Of a stretch of DNA of 64,000 bases, positions 10,699-24,061 are shown in pieces; position 1 is the first letter of the stretch, and each line of letters opens with the position of its first letter. The stretch lies in contig NW_020825317.1 in assembly GCF_003286085.1 (NCBI RefSeq), positions 3,348,001 to 3,412,000 of the forward strand, in the 5' to 3' direction. This stretch comes from Drosophila persimilis. Its lineage: Eukaryota > Arthropoda > Insecta > Diptera > Drosophilidae. The position numbers were made by a program, and so were the translations under genes. Below the pieces are notes generated by a model, which saw only the letters and a list, made by a program, of their open reading frames with translations, made no database searches and had not been told where the DNA came from.

Positions 10699-12439
10699 TT
10701 TCCTCGAGTTCGAACAAGGCAAATAATTTCGAAATCACTGATTAAAACTACCTTTCATTTTTATCACTTATTTAGGTTCTTTGATCCAAAACCGAATGCT
10801 TTTCCTCTTTATGCTGCATCTCTAGATCTGTAAGTTTTGCCATTTTGAGACCATTCTCTCTCTCTCTAGAGCACTCCCATTTCATTGAGAGCTATTTCCC
10901 CTCCTCGGTTGCCACATGAAAGACGATAATGATCACTCACTAGAGTGGTCGTCTGCTGGGATCATCAGCTGATCGCACAACCCGATCCGATCCCCGAAGC
11001 TAATGAACTTCTCCACACACAGAGCTCTCCTTCTTTTTTGCTGATCTTCACATAAAAATGGAATACGGAATACGAATTCTGCATTGGACACTGTTTTCCA
11101 GACGAAACACAAACGAAAATCGTATGACAGGGCTCGGCGGAAGGGAAGGGGCACCTCATTGCATGCGACACCGCATATTTTTGGAGTTAGTCAAACGAAT
11201 GGACTGAAGAACAACGGAATCGAATGGGGAATGGGATGGAATGGGGGTTTAAGCAACTATTGGATAGCGCCTCGAGCTTCAAGCTGTTTCCAACTGTTGC
11301 CACGAAGAGCGGGCACGGCTCTCTCTCTCTCTCTATTGGCTCTCCACTGATAAGGCAACAAGTTCTGACCAAAAAAAAACCATACAAAAGAAGAGACTTT
11401 CGACTAAGCGATGACTACCGCTCTTCCGACTACTCCCTGAGATGAGAGGAGTCTCTTAGAATCGACCGAAACTGGTGGTATAAATTCAGATCTTACCGAA
11501 ACTTGGCATCTAGGCAGGTAATGTCTTTATAGAATTGGTTTTTCAAGAACTGAAACTTTTTAATTAGCTAGAAAATATAATTATGCACATTCAGTTCATT
11601 TAGTAAGTTTCCCAACTGTAGCTCGGAGACTGTGGCTTTTTCTCTGTCCAATCATCCAATTATTACATACCTATTACATACATATGTCTCTGCAAATACA
11701 GCATACCCTTGAACTCTATGGTTTTAAAGCGCGTTTAAAATAATAATAAGCAGTGTCAACTGGCGGCAGCTTCTTGGCTTCAGGAAAACCGGTTCAAAAG
11801 GGAGGTAGAGCTGGAAAAGACTCTGACACACGATTTTTGGGCATTCAAATGTCAAACGAAATATGCATTAAATTAAGATTCATCACAGCCGTGAGTGGCA
11901 GCAACAGACGGAGGCCGCTCCATAGTTGCAGGCCCGTTTCGTAGACCCATTCTTAAGACCCATTCCCGACCATATTTTTCTGCTATCAGTCGACCACCTT
12001 ATCAACTTGGCAACACATGGAGCATTGCACAGAGGGAACAGCACCGGCAACAACTGGGAATGCGGGAAACTATGCCATCTACGATCGTATGTATTGTATG
12101 TACTACATATATGGTCCCTATATCTTATCGGCTCCTGACTCTGCTTCTATGTACAGTGTAGAGTATTCCTCCCCAAAGATATCTCATGCGTAAATGCGTT
12201 TTGGGAACACACACACACTTTCATTAATTGTTTCTTCCCTTCACTTGTTTCTGTTTCTGTTGCTGTTCCGGTAATTAGTTTAATTTGTTTGCGGCAAAGC
12301 AAATAAATCGAAAGAAAGCGCCAAAAGAGAGTTCGATGGAAGTGGAAAACGGACACCTCAAGATATCTTCCATTCATTCGATTATTGTGTGTCCAAGAAC
12401 ACCTCGAAGCGTCTTCGAAAGAGTATGACTACAGTAAGG

Positions 12440-15400
12440 GGGAGCATTGCGGATAATCTATAGATCTGATCGATAAACGATAGACGATTTTATAGCATTG
12501 CAAAATCGATCGATTATTCGTTCAGATATCTATCAAATATGGAAGCAGAAATCGAACTTTGCACGTTGGGAAATCGAAATCGGAATCGTTTCTTCTGCTC
12601 ATTTTTGGTTTCCTTATAATGTTCGATCGATAATTCGCCGAGAAATCGATGGGTTGTATAAAAAGAATGTGAAATCGAACTGTTCTTTCTTATTGATCGT
12701 TTCAATCATGACAGAGCGAGAGGACCACAGCATAATATAGCATTTATAATTCTTTAAGCAATCGATAAATTATCAATTTCAGCTTTTTAAACGATACCTT
12801 AAACGACGCTTGGATTCGATGGATAATTTGAAGGAAATGTCTCTGATTATAGTTCGGTAATTCCAACCCACCCAGAAAGCCATGGAAACATTTCCCTCCT
12901 TCGATAACAATTTCGTTTTCGCTTTCGATTGATGATCTCTTATCCCTATATGATTGATCGTCTTAAAAATAGTAATTTTGATAGGCTCTTTTCTGAATGA
13001 GAAGCCATTAGTAAAGATCAAATCGAAATGAAATCGAATTTTGCGATTGGTTATGGTATCCAGTTTTCCGTAAAGCAGCATAAATATATGCAAGACCCGT
13101 AGGCACGGCGGCAGATAGCCGCTGACTCGATGGCAAATTAATGAAATTTGCATAATTATGCACCGCATTTTGATTCGTGTTTGCTGCCTTCTGCTTTGTT
13201 CTGCTTTGTTTTTTGTGGTGGTGTTTCGAGGGGCTTTCATGTTTTGTTTGTTAATTAATTGGCCATCGCTTGGCCGTTTTTTGGGGAGTTTCGATTGTTG
13301 AATCGCTTATTGTTAAATGAACGCGGGCGTTTAAATTGAGATGAAAAACAATTGAGAATTTCCATGGAATTTTATGGTCCATCTGCTCCTTCATCAGAGA
13401 TTGTCATGCTCCAGATGCTGTCTGCCCCATGCCGCCCCTGCGCCCCCTTGCCTTGGATGATGCAACTCCCATTCCCCCATCGATGTTGGCGAGGAATTTT
13501 TTAATTTCCACCGAAATAATAATTTATGAAAAGACACAGAAGACAGACCCGAAGAGGCAGAGGCTGATGTCACCCGCATCATCAATGTGTCGCCAGAAGG
13601 GGCACACCCTCGGGATCCATTCCGCCATTCCCCATCATCGATCCATCGCTGATGATGATTAACGTTCCATGGATCAGGACGCTCCCTCCGAAAATCTACA
13701 TTCGTTTGGGCTTAAGTGGCAATCAAAATAAAGTTGATTGGATCTCAATTTGTAATCAATTGAAATGGTTTCCCCATCGGATCAATCTATCGCTTAATAA
13801 GTGTATCTGTATCTGTTTCTGTTTCTGTATATTTAGCTGTAGTCAAAATGAATTTCAAAAGAGCGCTTCAAAGAGCAGCGACAACCAGTTTTCATTTATT
13901 TATCGATAGATCGACCACTGGATAGTGTGGTGGGCCATTCGTTACCCGATCCGTACCGGGAGATATGGCAGACGGAAACTAAATTGAAAAATAAAAAATC
14001 CATGTCCGGGGAGTCTTTCCTTTTGAAAGTTTCCTGCCGTGAAATCGCCCAAGATTCGCCAGATTCTTCGATGAGGATTTTCGGGAGGGAATGATCCTTG
14101 GGAGCATCAATGAATGAAAGGATATAGAATATAGTATCTTCTTAGTATCTATAAAGGTAGTATTTTCATCGAATATTAGCAAAAGCATCGCATTCTTCTA
14201 TCGTTTTCATGAAATCGAAGTTTATTAGGTCTTTTTAAACTACTGTGGCCGTTTGCTTAAGGGAAAATGTTTCTTGCGGATTGAATCTTATATAGACTTA
14301 TTATAGACTTATTTCCGATTCCAGAGATGATCCCCATTGATTGACGACTCCTGATCTGAATGTGGAATGAGCTTGCCATGCCGCACCCTTCTCCGATCCA
14401 TACATCGATCCGGCAGTGGAATATTAAGCGCACATAAGCTCTCCCGACAGAATCCGCCCGAAGATACTTGTATTTTTCACACATTTTGCTCGTAAAAAGA
14501 AACATTTGCCTAAATACAATATTTAAATGCACATTGATGTGTTGCTGCTGTTGTGAATGACACAATAGAATATATATGCGATGCTCCCACTCACAAAAAG
14601 ATGGACGGACGGATGGAGGCATTCTTGCATTTTGCAATAGCTCAGAAGGCAAATTGCGACAGTTTTCTCCCCTGCTCCGCGAAACTGGGTGCCACGGGGG
14701 GAGCATGGGGCAGAGATGTAGAGCGGCGTCTGGGTGCTGTTTGCTGCTGCCTTCGGGCTGATAGTTTTTTCTATTTTCAACATTTGCGCAATGCAATATT
14801 TAAACAATAATTATTGTTCATCGCATCGCCACGAGACTCAAAAACACACAGACACACACGAACGTACGGTGTATTTACGCTCATAGATACGGATACGCCA
14901 TCTATAGATACATAGATGCAGAGACATCTCTCTCGAATGCAAATATTAAATTGCAAGGAAGGCTACATATTGGAGCTGGTTTTCATACAGAAATATTGTC
15001 TTTTAGAAAATATATTTACATATTGTGTTCTCCAAAGCTAAGTACGGATCGAAGTGACAAAGTAGCCCAAAGGAACTCTGAAGAGAGTGACGCAACAGCA
15101 GGGAAGATGTTTGCAACAAAGAGTGTACAATTTACATAGATTCTTGCAAGCTCGTTTAATGAAGCGATAGTCATAATCGATCTGTAATCGATTGGATAGC
15201 AAGACGAGATAATTAGCAGAAATTTAAAAGCTCCTTTATGTGATGGATACCAGATACAAAAACACAGCGGAAGGATCATGTTTTACATACACAAAACACA
15301 CTGCCGTTATCGATTAGTTATCGATAAGTAGGCAACGGCCTACAGTCGATGGGAATATATTCGATCGATTTTTATAATTATTCCTATCGATAATTATAGC

Positions 15401-15480
15401 TATTAATTATTTTATCGGAAATGATCGCTTAAGTAATATATTTATAATATCGATTTATTATCGGTCATAGTTATCGATAG
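12440..15480. promoter_or_regulatory. Domain dense in ATCGAT / CGATA motifs
   Basis: ATCGAT, expected about once per 4 kb, recurs throughout this 3-kb stretch (for example the AATCGATCGATT at 12505-12516). It peaks at six occurrences in 170 bp: 15309, 15320, 15364, 15386, 15449 and 15473, several as TATCGATA or close to it. TATCGATA is the DRE bound by DREF, and CGATA clusters bind BEAF-32 in Drosophila; both mark housekeeping promoters and insulators. The intervening DNA is AT-rich and non-coding. Confidence 0.4.
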
Positions 15481-18114
15481 TTATAATTGCAGTGACATAT
15501 TGCAAGTCGATAGGCCCTTTAGCTCTCTCAGGGTGGAGTTCATGTTTGCTTTCCCTTTCCTTTCTCCCAGTCCAAAGTGGTATCTCTCCAACGATTTCTC
15601 TCAGTGCACTGCAGTGATAGAAGTCGAGTGCATGAACTGTGCATTTCCATCCAAAAGGATAGAGAAATGTAAGCCGAATGACCTGAACCGAGAGAGAAAA
15701 TGTCCCTCTAGGTCTAGTCGTGGCACTCGCTTTCCCTCTCTCTCTATCTCTCTTTTCCCCTCTATGTCCCTGTCTTTCTCTTCTCAACAACATGAAATTC
15801 CAATGCTCTTTCTTTTCTCTTGTTTTGTATCTTTCTATTTGCTGGCTCGCGTACTCTAGTGTCTATATCTATTTTTAAACGTTTACTTCATAGTCTGCCA
15901 CACCCCTCTCCCCTGCCACTGAAACACTCTGTTGCAAGGGGGCATTACGAAATGCATGGGGGGTGGGGGGAATGTTAATGTCTACGTCACTTATTGGACG
16001 AGGGCCAGCGACGCGACTCCTTCTAGAAGGATGACTAATGGGCCCGAATCTTGGCTCGATCGCATGTGGCTGGAAGGCTGGCAGAAGGCGGAAGGCGGAA
16101 GCTTCTGGCCAATCATTCAGTCAAACACTCATCAGGGGAGGAGACAGACAGAAACAGAGACAGAGGCAGCGAGAGAGACACTTTAGTGACACCTCTCTCT
16201 GGCACTTCGCTGTGGCACTTGAATTATCTATTCCATATAAACATGTTCCACAGATAGAGAGTCTCTGAACTTGAGATTGAAGTGGCAGAATAAAATTCAG
16301 AGGGAGTGCCATGGCCAGGGGCAGGGGAAGTGGAAGAGGAAGAGGCAGCATATGCCAGGGGCAGAGAGTGCGCAGGGAGAGGTCGGAGTCGCCCTCGCGG
16401 AATGTCATAATATTTAAACAAATGACTGTCATGACTTTTTTCCATTGAACAAAATTGCATTTGATGTGTGAAGCACCCGTAACGGGCACCCGTTGGTAAC
16501 AGACACAAAGATACAGATACATTAGCTACATATACAGATACACAGCCAGGCAGCATGTGTCGATCGAAATGTTGATGGTCCGAACATCTTGTGTCCATAT
16601 GGTGCACAAACAAACAATCCACAAACAAGGCGAGGCAAAGGAAAAGATACAAAAGCTTCAGATACTCTGCCGTAAAAGATACAAAGCAGCATCTACGCAG
16701 CGTGTTTCGCGTTGAGGAAGAGACACATCTGTGGTTTTCTGTACGATAGTATGGTCCCTCCGATCTTAGTTTTTCTCCAATTTTTTAAAGCTTACAGATA
16801 AAGATACACAGATACACCGTAAACTTGTTGTTACTTCCAGCCACTTTCTCATCTCTTCGTCAAATTTCGTAATACTCTTTTCTGGCCTTTTTCTTTTGAT
16901 TTTTGGTGGTGATTTTTTATTTGGGATCTGTTGATGATGCAAAAATTGTGACAGCTTGTTTGACAGACATGTGGCATGAGGGAAAGAGAGAGAGCAGTCC
17001 GCAGTCTGCAGGAACAGATGGGGCCCACAAGAGATCTGATCTGTAGGGGCAGCAGTCTATCATGACAGAAGTTCCTTACGATCTGCACGGGTAAAAGTTC
17101 TGCCTATGATCCTGTCTGGGTCGTTTGACCACCTGTTCGTATACGCAATGGCTGGACATGGACGTGGACCCACAGTTCGCATACGCATTGGCGAAAGGCA
17201 CCCCACGATGGAGCTGCAGCGGCACTTATCTGTGGCACACTGCTGCCTGCCTGCTGCTGGACTCCCTTTCTGTTGTCAGTGACCTCATTTACAGTACACT
17301 CCGCATCTGCCTTTGCTTTTGCCTCTGTCTTTCCTTTTGCAGCAGAGTTTGTGATAAGACCATGAATGGAGCAGTGGCAGTGCATTCGCGGCATTCGTGG
17401 CATGCGATATTACATTTTTATAAAAAGGAATTATATGGAATTAAATGGAATCACAGAACTCTTTATAAGAATTTGGCCCCAATTTACAAGCAACTTCCGA
17501 TGTGATAAAACTTTAAAAATGAAAGCACAAACAAATCGAAGAGTGGGAAAGGATGAGCACAGCCCTCGCTGCGTTGTGGATGGCATACCTGCAATGCACT
17601 TGCTGCACGAAATGTTGCCCTAAGCGAAAGGCTACATTCAAGACTTCCAATCTCCTAACCATTCCAATGCAAATGTTGCATGAACTTCATTCTCAGGGCA
17701 ACTTGGGACTTCTTGGCAGGAAACTTCCAAGGAGAGACTTTCCAGGCAAAGATTTCGAAGATTTCTTCAGTTGTCGACCTGGTTTCCGCCTGCCCTATCA
17801 CTCGGAATATTCTGGCTTATGGTTCTCCAGAGAGGCCCTACAATCATATGAGCCTTGAACCCTACAACTTCCTGGCTACGAAAACATCCACAGCAAAAAC
17901 ACAAGACAGACAGAACGATAGACAGAAAGTGAATGGAAGAGCAACCAATCGAAAAATTTACCATATAATATATGTTGAAATGATTTCGAATGTTAATTTT
18001 GGAAATTATTTCATTTGGAAGACAACCAACGACAGCAGCGGAACAGCAAGGCTACATCTATAGGTCTATGGGGCGGGCAATATGTCATTAACATGCCCCG
18101 TGATAAGGCAGGCA

Positions 18115-18166
18115 GCCGGTGCCGGTGGCGGTGCTGGTGCCGGTGCCGGTGCCGGTGCCGGTGGCC
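18115..18166. repeat. GCCGGT hexanucleotide repeat
   Basis: Seven to eight imperfect GCCGGT units (variants GGCGGT, GCTGGT), flanked by non-coding DNA. Confidence 0.85.
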
Positions 18167-18481
18167 TGTCATTGCACAGGGCTCATTAGCCGATAGACGT
18201 AGAGCCCCTTCGAATACATAGAGCCTCTCCCAAGAACTGGGCCCCTCCTTAGACCCACAAGAGATAGATAGATAGAAATTAGAACAATCAACGTTTTCAT
18301 AATTGGCAAAAAAAAACAAAGCGGGGAATATTTTGGGGACAGTGATAACCCATCGTGATGACCCCCAACCAGAGAGCCACCAAAGCTAAGGCGAGATTTC
18401 AGATTTAGTTGGTTTTTGTTTTCTGTCGCCACCAAATCCGGTCTTTTAGCAGTGTCCCGTCCATAATATACAGAAATGCAT

Positions 18482-18493
18482 CCCCCCCCCCCC
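18482..18493. repeat. Poly-C run, 12 bases
   Basis: Homopolymer C tract within non-coding DNA. Length is likely variable or error-prone. Confidence 0.9.
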
Positions 18494-19404
18494 GCTCTGT
18501 TGAGACCAAGATAAATGTTAATGTCAAATGTTAATTTCCACCGACAATTTTAATGCGTTTTAAATGAGGGTCGAAGAGGGGGAAAACTATTTTCAAATCC
18601 ACTTTTGAGTGCTGGGAAGATGCATCCAAGAAACGCTGCTTATGCTAATCTTTTTTGAATGTGTGTCATCTGAAAAATAGTTCAAGTTCGTTCGATTCAT
18701 TTGATTCGTTTTGGTGCATGGCACGTCATTCGACACTCAAACAGAGAGTGCCCAACTTGTGTCATCATCACCCGAGTGGAGGCACAGGCACACATTCAAA
18801 AGACTGGGGGACTTTAGATGTTTTAAGCTCTTGATAACCAAAAGACATTTTCATTCGTGGAGTTTGTGGTGGGATTTTCATTGAAAAAGAAAACTAGGAA
18901 CGAACGGATTTGAAGACTACGAATGAAGGGGATTTCTTATTTAAGGACTAAGATAAGAGGTTCTTCCTATTTTCATGTGCCCCTTCCTATAAATCCCTTG
19001 AAATTTCATAGCGAGGAGTTTTTAAGGTATTCCGCGAGAGAAGTACATTTTTAGCAAAGAGGAAAAGGCTTTTAAATTCAAATAAACTTTTACAAATTAA
19101 ATTTTAAAACAAATCTCCAAATATCTGAGGACACGTCCTTATTTGTGTGGGCAGATGTACTTTGAAGAATTTGTTGGGTCCAGATGGTACGCATGAACTC
19201 CTTCACGACATTTTCCACAAGAAACCTGTCATTGTGATATTCGGAATCTGTTGATACACATCGGATATATCCTTTTTCAGCTGGGAACTTCTTTCGTTTA
19301 AAAGGGAATTTCTTTCTCGAAAGGGATCATTCCATGTATCATAATGGATTCGCAGGATGAAAGATGGTTCTACACTCCGTATACTCTGCAGCACTCTTAC
19401 TCAC

Positions 19405-19762
19405 CTTGGCATTGGTCAGCGGCATGTGGCAGGCATTCATTACTAGCGCCACCGCTAGGAGGCGCAACAGCAGCGACATCCGTCCTGTCGCGATCCCGGA
19501 CACGGACGCGGACGCCTGGGATCCGGATGATCCCATCGCTTGTGTGGGGTTTCGTTTATTTTTTTGGGGCTTAGATTTTACTTTGGTTTTTTATTTTTCA
19601 AATTTGTTTCTTTTTGGTTTTTTGGCAGCTTTTATGGTTATAGGTACTTTGTGTGTGTGTGTGTGTGTGTGTGGTTTTAAGGCAGTTTTCGGTTCGATAT
19701 TCGATATATTTGATGGGGTGAAACGGTAAACGGTAGGAAGACAGTGTTTTACGGCTATGGCA
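19405..19762 (-). CDS. 5'-most coding exon of a secreted or membrane protein (5' leader + signal peptide)
   Basis: A minus-strand exon bounded by an acceptor (TTTTTGCAG, cut after 19763) and a consensus donor (AATGCCAAG|GTGAGTAAG, cut at 19405/19404). It contains an A/C-rich leader typical of fly 5'UTRs and an ATG at 19536. It encodes 44 residues ending in phase 0: MGSSGSQASASVSGIATGR, then from the second Met a classical signal peptide with hydrophobic core LLLRLLAVALVM and a small-residue cleavage region near TNA|K. The next exon lies to the left (below 19.4 kb) or outside the window, and I could not find it. Identity unknown. Because Pdfr and the perlecan gene trol are, as I recall, close on the D. 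melanogaster X, trol is one guess I cannot verify. An upstream non-coding exon is implied by the acceptor. Confidence 0.5.
19651..19673. repeat. (GT)n microsatellite inside the 5' leader
   Basis: About 11 GT units, that is (CA)n in the minus-strand leader of the signal-peptide exon. The leader is therefore likely length-polymorphic. Confidence 0.9.
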
Positions 19763-22337
19763 CTGCAAAAATCGAGAGAGACAGAAAGAGTGGAGCGTTA
19801 AGATCGTTAAGAGAGAGGGGGAAAATCGTGTAGGTCAGCAGAAGAGGAAATGGTAGAGGGGGGGGTGGAGAATATATTCCCGAATCAGCGAAAAAATGTA
19901 TTGAAATGGAAGCCCCAAAAAAGAGCGAAAAGACAGAGACAGAGATGGGTAGAGTAAGAGCAAGAGGGAGACGAAGTTCCTCAGAAAAAAGCTCGGATCT
20001 CGGGAGCCGGACCTGAGCCCCAATTGGAGGCTTCCCTGTATTGGTTGGGGTTTTCGTGTAGGTTTTTATTTTTATTCTTATTTTCTTATGTGCCACTTTT
20101 TTCATTTTTGTTTTACATTTCGCGCGTGTTGATTTTTACACCCGATCCGCGACAAGAGATCCCGAAATCCGGTTACCCGGTTCCACTATATGTTTTTTTA
20201 TTTTTTTGGAACGCGTTTCTTGGTTGCAAAATTAAGAAATACAAAAAACTAGCAAGGAAACTTCAAGGAAATCTCAAGAGCACGGACTACAACAGAAAAG
20301 ATATATGATTGTTTCTTTCGTGATTTATCCTTTTGGAGAGGTTTTGGAGGAGCACTTTGGGGGGGGGTCACTCGAAAAAAATATTGAACTTGGTGAGTAT
20401 TCTGTCCGTTAGTGTGTTGTTGCACCTCCGTGGCAGATAGGGTCCCAGAGTCTGTGTGTATTTGTGAGAGAGAGGGGGAAGAGGGAAAACGCACCGAAAA
20501 GTGTGCGACCGCCTCGTACGATGGCGCGCAACCGAATGTGTAAGAACTTTGGGGCCTGTGCCTACGACACCGCTGCCAACGCCAGAGCCCACGACGCCGA
20601 CGTCGCTCTGCTTGTGCTTCGCCTCTGCCGCCGAAGACGCCGCCAAGACACGACCGACACGAGACCAGGTCCGAAACCGAAGCATGGAATGAAGCAGCTG
20701 CAGAGCAAGGCAAGGCAGAGGACGGCTGGCAGCGAACTTTTGCGTGCTCTTGTTATTGTTTTTGTTCCTGAAAGCCTAGCGGCTGTAAGTGAGTACGGCG
20801 ACAGCGACAGCGACAGCGCAGCCAACTCATGCATTTGCAAGCCTGTTGCGTCGAGTGCAACTCCCTCTCTCCCTCTCCCGTTGGTTTGGCTCACTCTAGG
20901 TCTGTGTCTGCGTGGGTGACAGTGCACGCAAAGTTTATCGCGCTTGCTCTTTATCAAGGCAGGATACACAGTTCGGCTGGCTTCGTGTGCGGCCCCTCGC
21001 CACCCTCTCTCCGCCCCACACATACTCTGTAGGTCAACTGATAAAAAGAGCAAGAGAGAGAGTAGAAGCCGCGGCTCCGCGCGAGCCACCGCTGCTCACT
21101 ACTCATTTCTCACCTATGTATACATATGTAGGTGATACCTTCCAGGGAGGGAATGCTGATTCTTAGCAGACGTTTGACAGAGGTCATAAATTATGTATAA
21201 GGCACATCAGTTATTTTTACTACTCCTTAGTTCGCAGATGGCAAAAGTTGGACTCCAGAAAAAATGGATGATGGCGGTGTTAGATGCTCGATTTGCATTT
21301 CACACTGAAAAACGGAAAACCCGAAAAAGAACCTTTCTCTCATCAAGAGGAAGAAAACCAGACAGTGGTGGCACTAGTATGTTCTAAGTCTAGACTTATT
21401 TAATAATAGCCTTATGACACTAGACTTTTCTAATTGACTAACTGCAAAAACAGAGGCATCCTTATGGGAAAACCATGCGGTGAGGAAGTGTCAGCATGGC
21501 TTTCCAGGTGAGCTGGGAGCAGCGGAAACGATCGATTGTTACACGTTCAGATCCAATTTTGTTCCTGGCTAACCAGGCAGAAAACAAAATTTTGTCACAA
21601 ATACTGCCTCAGTTCTTCGGCTAATAGCCGGAGGGCTTGTTTGGAGACGGCTACGAGCAATAATTTTGCGGAGAGCCTAAAATCTTTCAAAATGTTTCGA
21701 TAATTATCGATTCTTCCAATAATAATTTTTTGCAGATTTTACATCATTTTTAAATAATTAACCCTTAAAATTGTAAAAATGATCTATAACTCAAATTATA
21801 TTTGCTATCAAAAATAAAGTCTAAGAATATTCCGATTTTGTATCATTTTGAACGATTTTTGAGCATTTCATTTTAATATTGACTGGTTAAAAATATTTTT
21901 TCTTAATCTGGAATATCCTAATTTTTCAAGCTTTCCAATATTCAGGAGACCATCACTAGACCATCATTGAAATCTCTAAGGTCTGCATTAATATTCTAAA
22001 CAGAAGGAAAATGCAAAAGTGAGTGCATCTGAAATGTGTGCAGCTGTTGGGGCTTTTCACATATTCCGACTTTCTGACCGTTCCCAGAATATCTGGTGTG
22101 CTTTATCGGTGTTTCTCGTTACGTTTCTCTACAGCATATTTGAAGCACAACAAGACGAGTGACGAACGGAAGACGCCGGAATATGGTGGGGCAGGTTGCA
22201 TGTAGAAAGATAGATCATTGGGGATAGAAGAAAAGATCTAGAAGTAGAGGAATTCGTTCCTGTTTTGGATGTATACAATTTGGAACGATTTTAATGGCAT
22301 GAAACTGTTTTCAAATAGGTTGGATATCCACTTGTTA
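19763..22337. other. Non-coding; possible promoter region of the minus-strand secreted-protein gene
   Basis: The 20.45-21.1 kb part is GC-rich with GAGAGAGAGGGGG, CGACAGCGACAGCGACAGC (20800-20818) and AAGAGCAAGAGAGAGAG tracts. It has long antiparallel open frames with no recognisable domain, a composition common around fly promoters and 5'UTRs. 21.7-22.0 kb is AT-rich and featureless. No start site could be fixed. Confidence 0.35.
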
Positions 22338-22376
22338 GACCCGGTACTCGAAGAGTACAGGGGTATATTATTAGAT

Positions 22377-22429
<53 letters not shown>

Positions 22430-22535
22430 CACACTATCATCGTGCAGTGTGCGCCTCTAGCGGAGGGGAGCCATACTGACTGAGTACCGGATATGAAATA
22501 GAGCCGCGATTTTTGCCGCACAACATTCTTCTCTC
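22338..22535 (+). mobile_element. DINE-1-like fragment with expanded (CT)n
   Basis: Starts ACCCGGTACTCGAAGAG, continues through a 44-bp (TC)n tract (22381-22425) to 'GTGTGCGCCTCTAGCGGAGG', 'GAGCCATACTGACTGAGTA' and the degraded ACAACATTC end. Same internal deletion structure as the copy at 9837. The dinucleotide tract at the CTCTCTCTC position has expanded into a microsatellite. Confidence 0.75.
22381..22425. repeat. (TC)n microsatellite, about 22 units
   Basis: Perfect dinucleotide run nested inside the DINE-1 copy, an example of a mobile element seeding a microsatellite. Confidence 0.95.
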
Positions 22536-24061
22536 GTTTTTCTGTTATTTTTCGTATAAAATGCGACTTTGTTGGATAGAAATTCATACGGATTAGGCTT
22601 TTTTCGAATTAAATTTCAAATAATCTTCCGTCGAAATCAAAAGATAAGGTTTTATCAGAGTAGATATACCTATTTCGGGAGTCTTTTCTTTGAGATTCCA
22701 CACTGCCGCACGACGTATCTGATGAGTTTTCGTCACAAATCGTTTTGGGAAATGCCCGAAAGCTGATCGGAAATTAGGTGGTCGGCCTTGGCCGGTGTGA
22801 AATCAGTTGACAACACCACAGGCGACACCCCTCCCCCACCCCACCACACCACAGAGCACATCCAGACACCCAGAGCATTGCGGACTTCTCATTGGCGCCG
22901 GTGACCCGTTGACATCCCAAAAACGACGCATGCGTCGAGCGGGCACGCCGGACTTGGAGGCGAACACCCAATGTGGGTCTCGTATGGAAACGGCCGTCGA
23001 CCAATGGACACGTTGTGATTTTGTGTGTCAGAGTCGCCCCCATCCCCAACCGCCCCACCACTGAATCCAGAATCGAGATTCCAGAATCGAGACTCCAAAA
23101 TCGAGATTCCAGAATAAGTCCAGAGTAGTGGCGCCTTTTGCGAATTGCCACAGCTTCCGTTGTTGATAAACTGTGCGGCTAAAAATACTCGCACAACCAA
23201 CTGTGTATTTGGTCGCCGAAAGATGCGACAGGGTGCGGCTATCTCTATCGGCATTATACTAGCTCTATGTAGCTCTATGGCTCTTTGGCTCTATACTGTA
23301 TATGGCTGAGTCCACCGGAATCATATAGTGTTCGTATTTGGGACATTAACCTTAAGAACACGCATGCACACACATCCGAGGCAAATACATATTTTTGGGA
23401 TGTCAAGAGGTGGCCTCTACCTTATCGCAAGAATTCAAGAAAATTGGAACAAATACTGGAATAAATCGAGTGTCGACTCCCCATTCGGTAAAGGTTATCG
23501 GTTATCTATGGGCCAGGAGAAACGCTGACAACAGATTCCAAGCAGCAGTGCAGCCTTCCAATTGGTGTTGGAATGTTAAAGCCGCCGCACAGAAATCCAC
23601 CACAGCATCCGACGCCAAAAGCCATTTGCTTCATCTGGCCGAAAGCTGTCACAGTTTGAGAGCCAGCGCCCACAGTACACGCACCACAGTACAGGAAAGC
23701 TTTCAGCCAAGTCAACGAAAGCTCAGCGCACACGGAAGCACAGTTTTTTTCGTTAAGCTTTTTGGCGGTCAAGAAATGCATCATGGGGCTGTTGAGTGGC
23801 TGATGTGATATGATATTTGATACCATTGTCTTTATGCAAAAAGCTTAGTCCATGCATAACCAAATATGGAACCAGAGTGTCCCTCTTGGTTGCTTATGCA
23901 ACAAGCTGCAGCCTTCTGAGAAAGAAGCTTTGATTGATTCAATGAAAAATTAGATCAATGATAGTCATGTAATTGTGCATCGACTCATTATTAATTCAGG
24001 ACTGAAACTTCATTCCGTCCATTGTCTTACTAAAATTCCTGCACCAAAAAAAAAGAGGGGA

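Larger units (their letters stand above)
10004..19404. other. Non-coding DNA, no gene recognised
   Basis: Contains CAGATA iterations (10048-10095), another inverted GAGA/CCACACTGG motif (10681-10698), an ATCGAT-rich domain (12.4-15.5 kb, listed separately), CTCTGTCT-type low complexity (16.1-16.4 kb), a GCCGGT repeat (18.1 kb), and AT-rich DNA at 18.9-19.2 kb. Open frames up to about 150 codons exist but lack start context, domains or codon bias. If the exon at 19.4 kb is spliced leftwards, part of this may be its first intron. Confidence 0.55.

Noticed and set aside
19364-19729. Plus-strand frame with a hydrophobic start and a FLF-rich tail
   Set aside because: It is the shadow of the minus-strand signal-peptide exon; the minus strand has the acceptor, donor and leader, the plus strand has none.
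20464-21089. Long antiparallel frames around 20.5-21.1 kb
   Set aside because: GC-rich promoter-like DNA with few stops; no domain, and frames conflict on the two strands.
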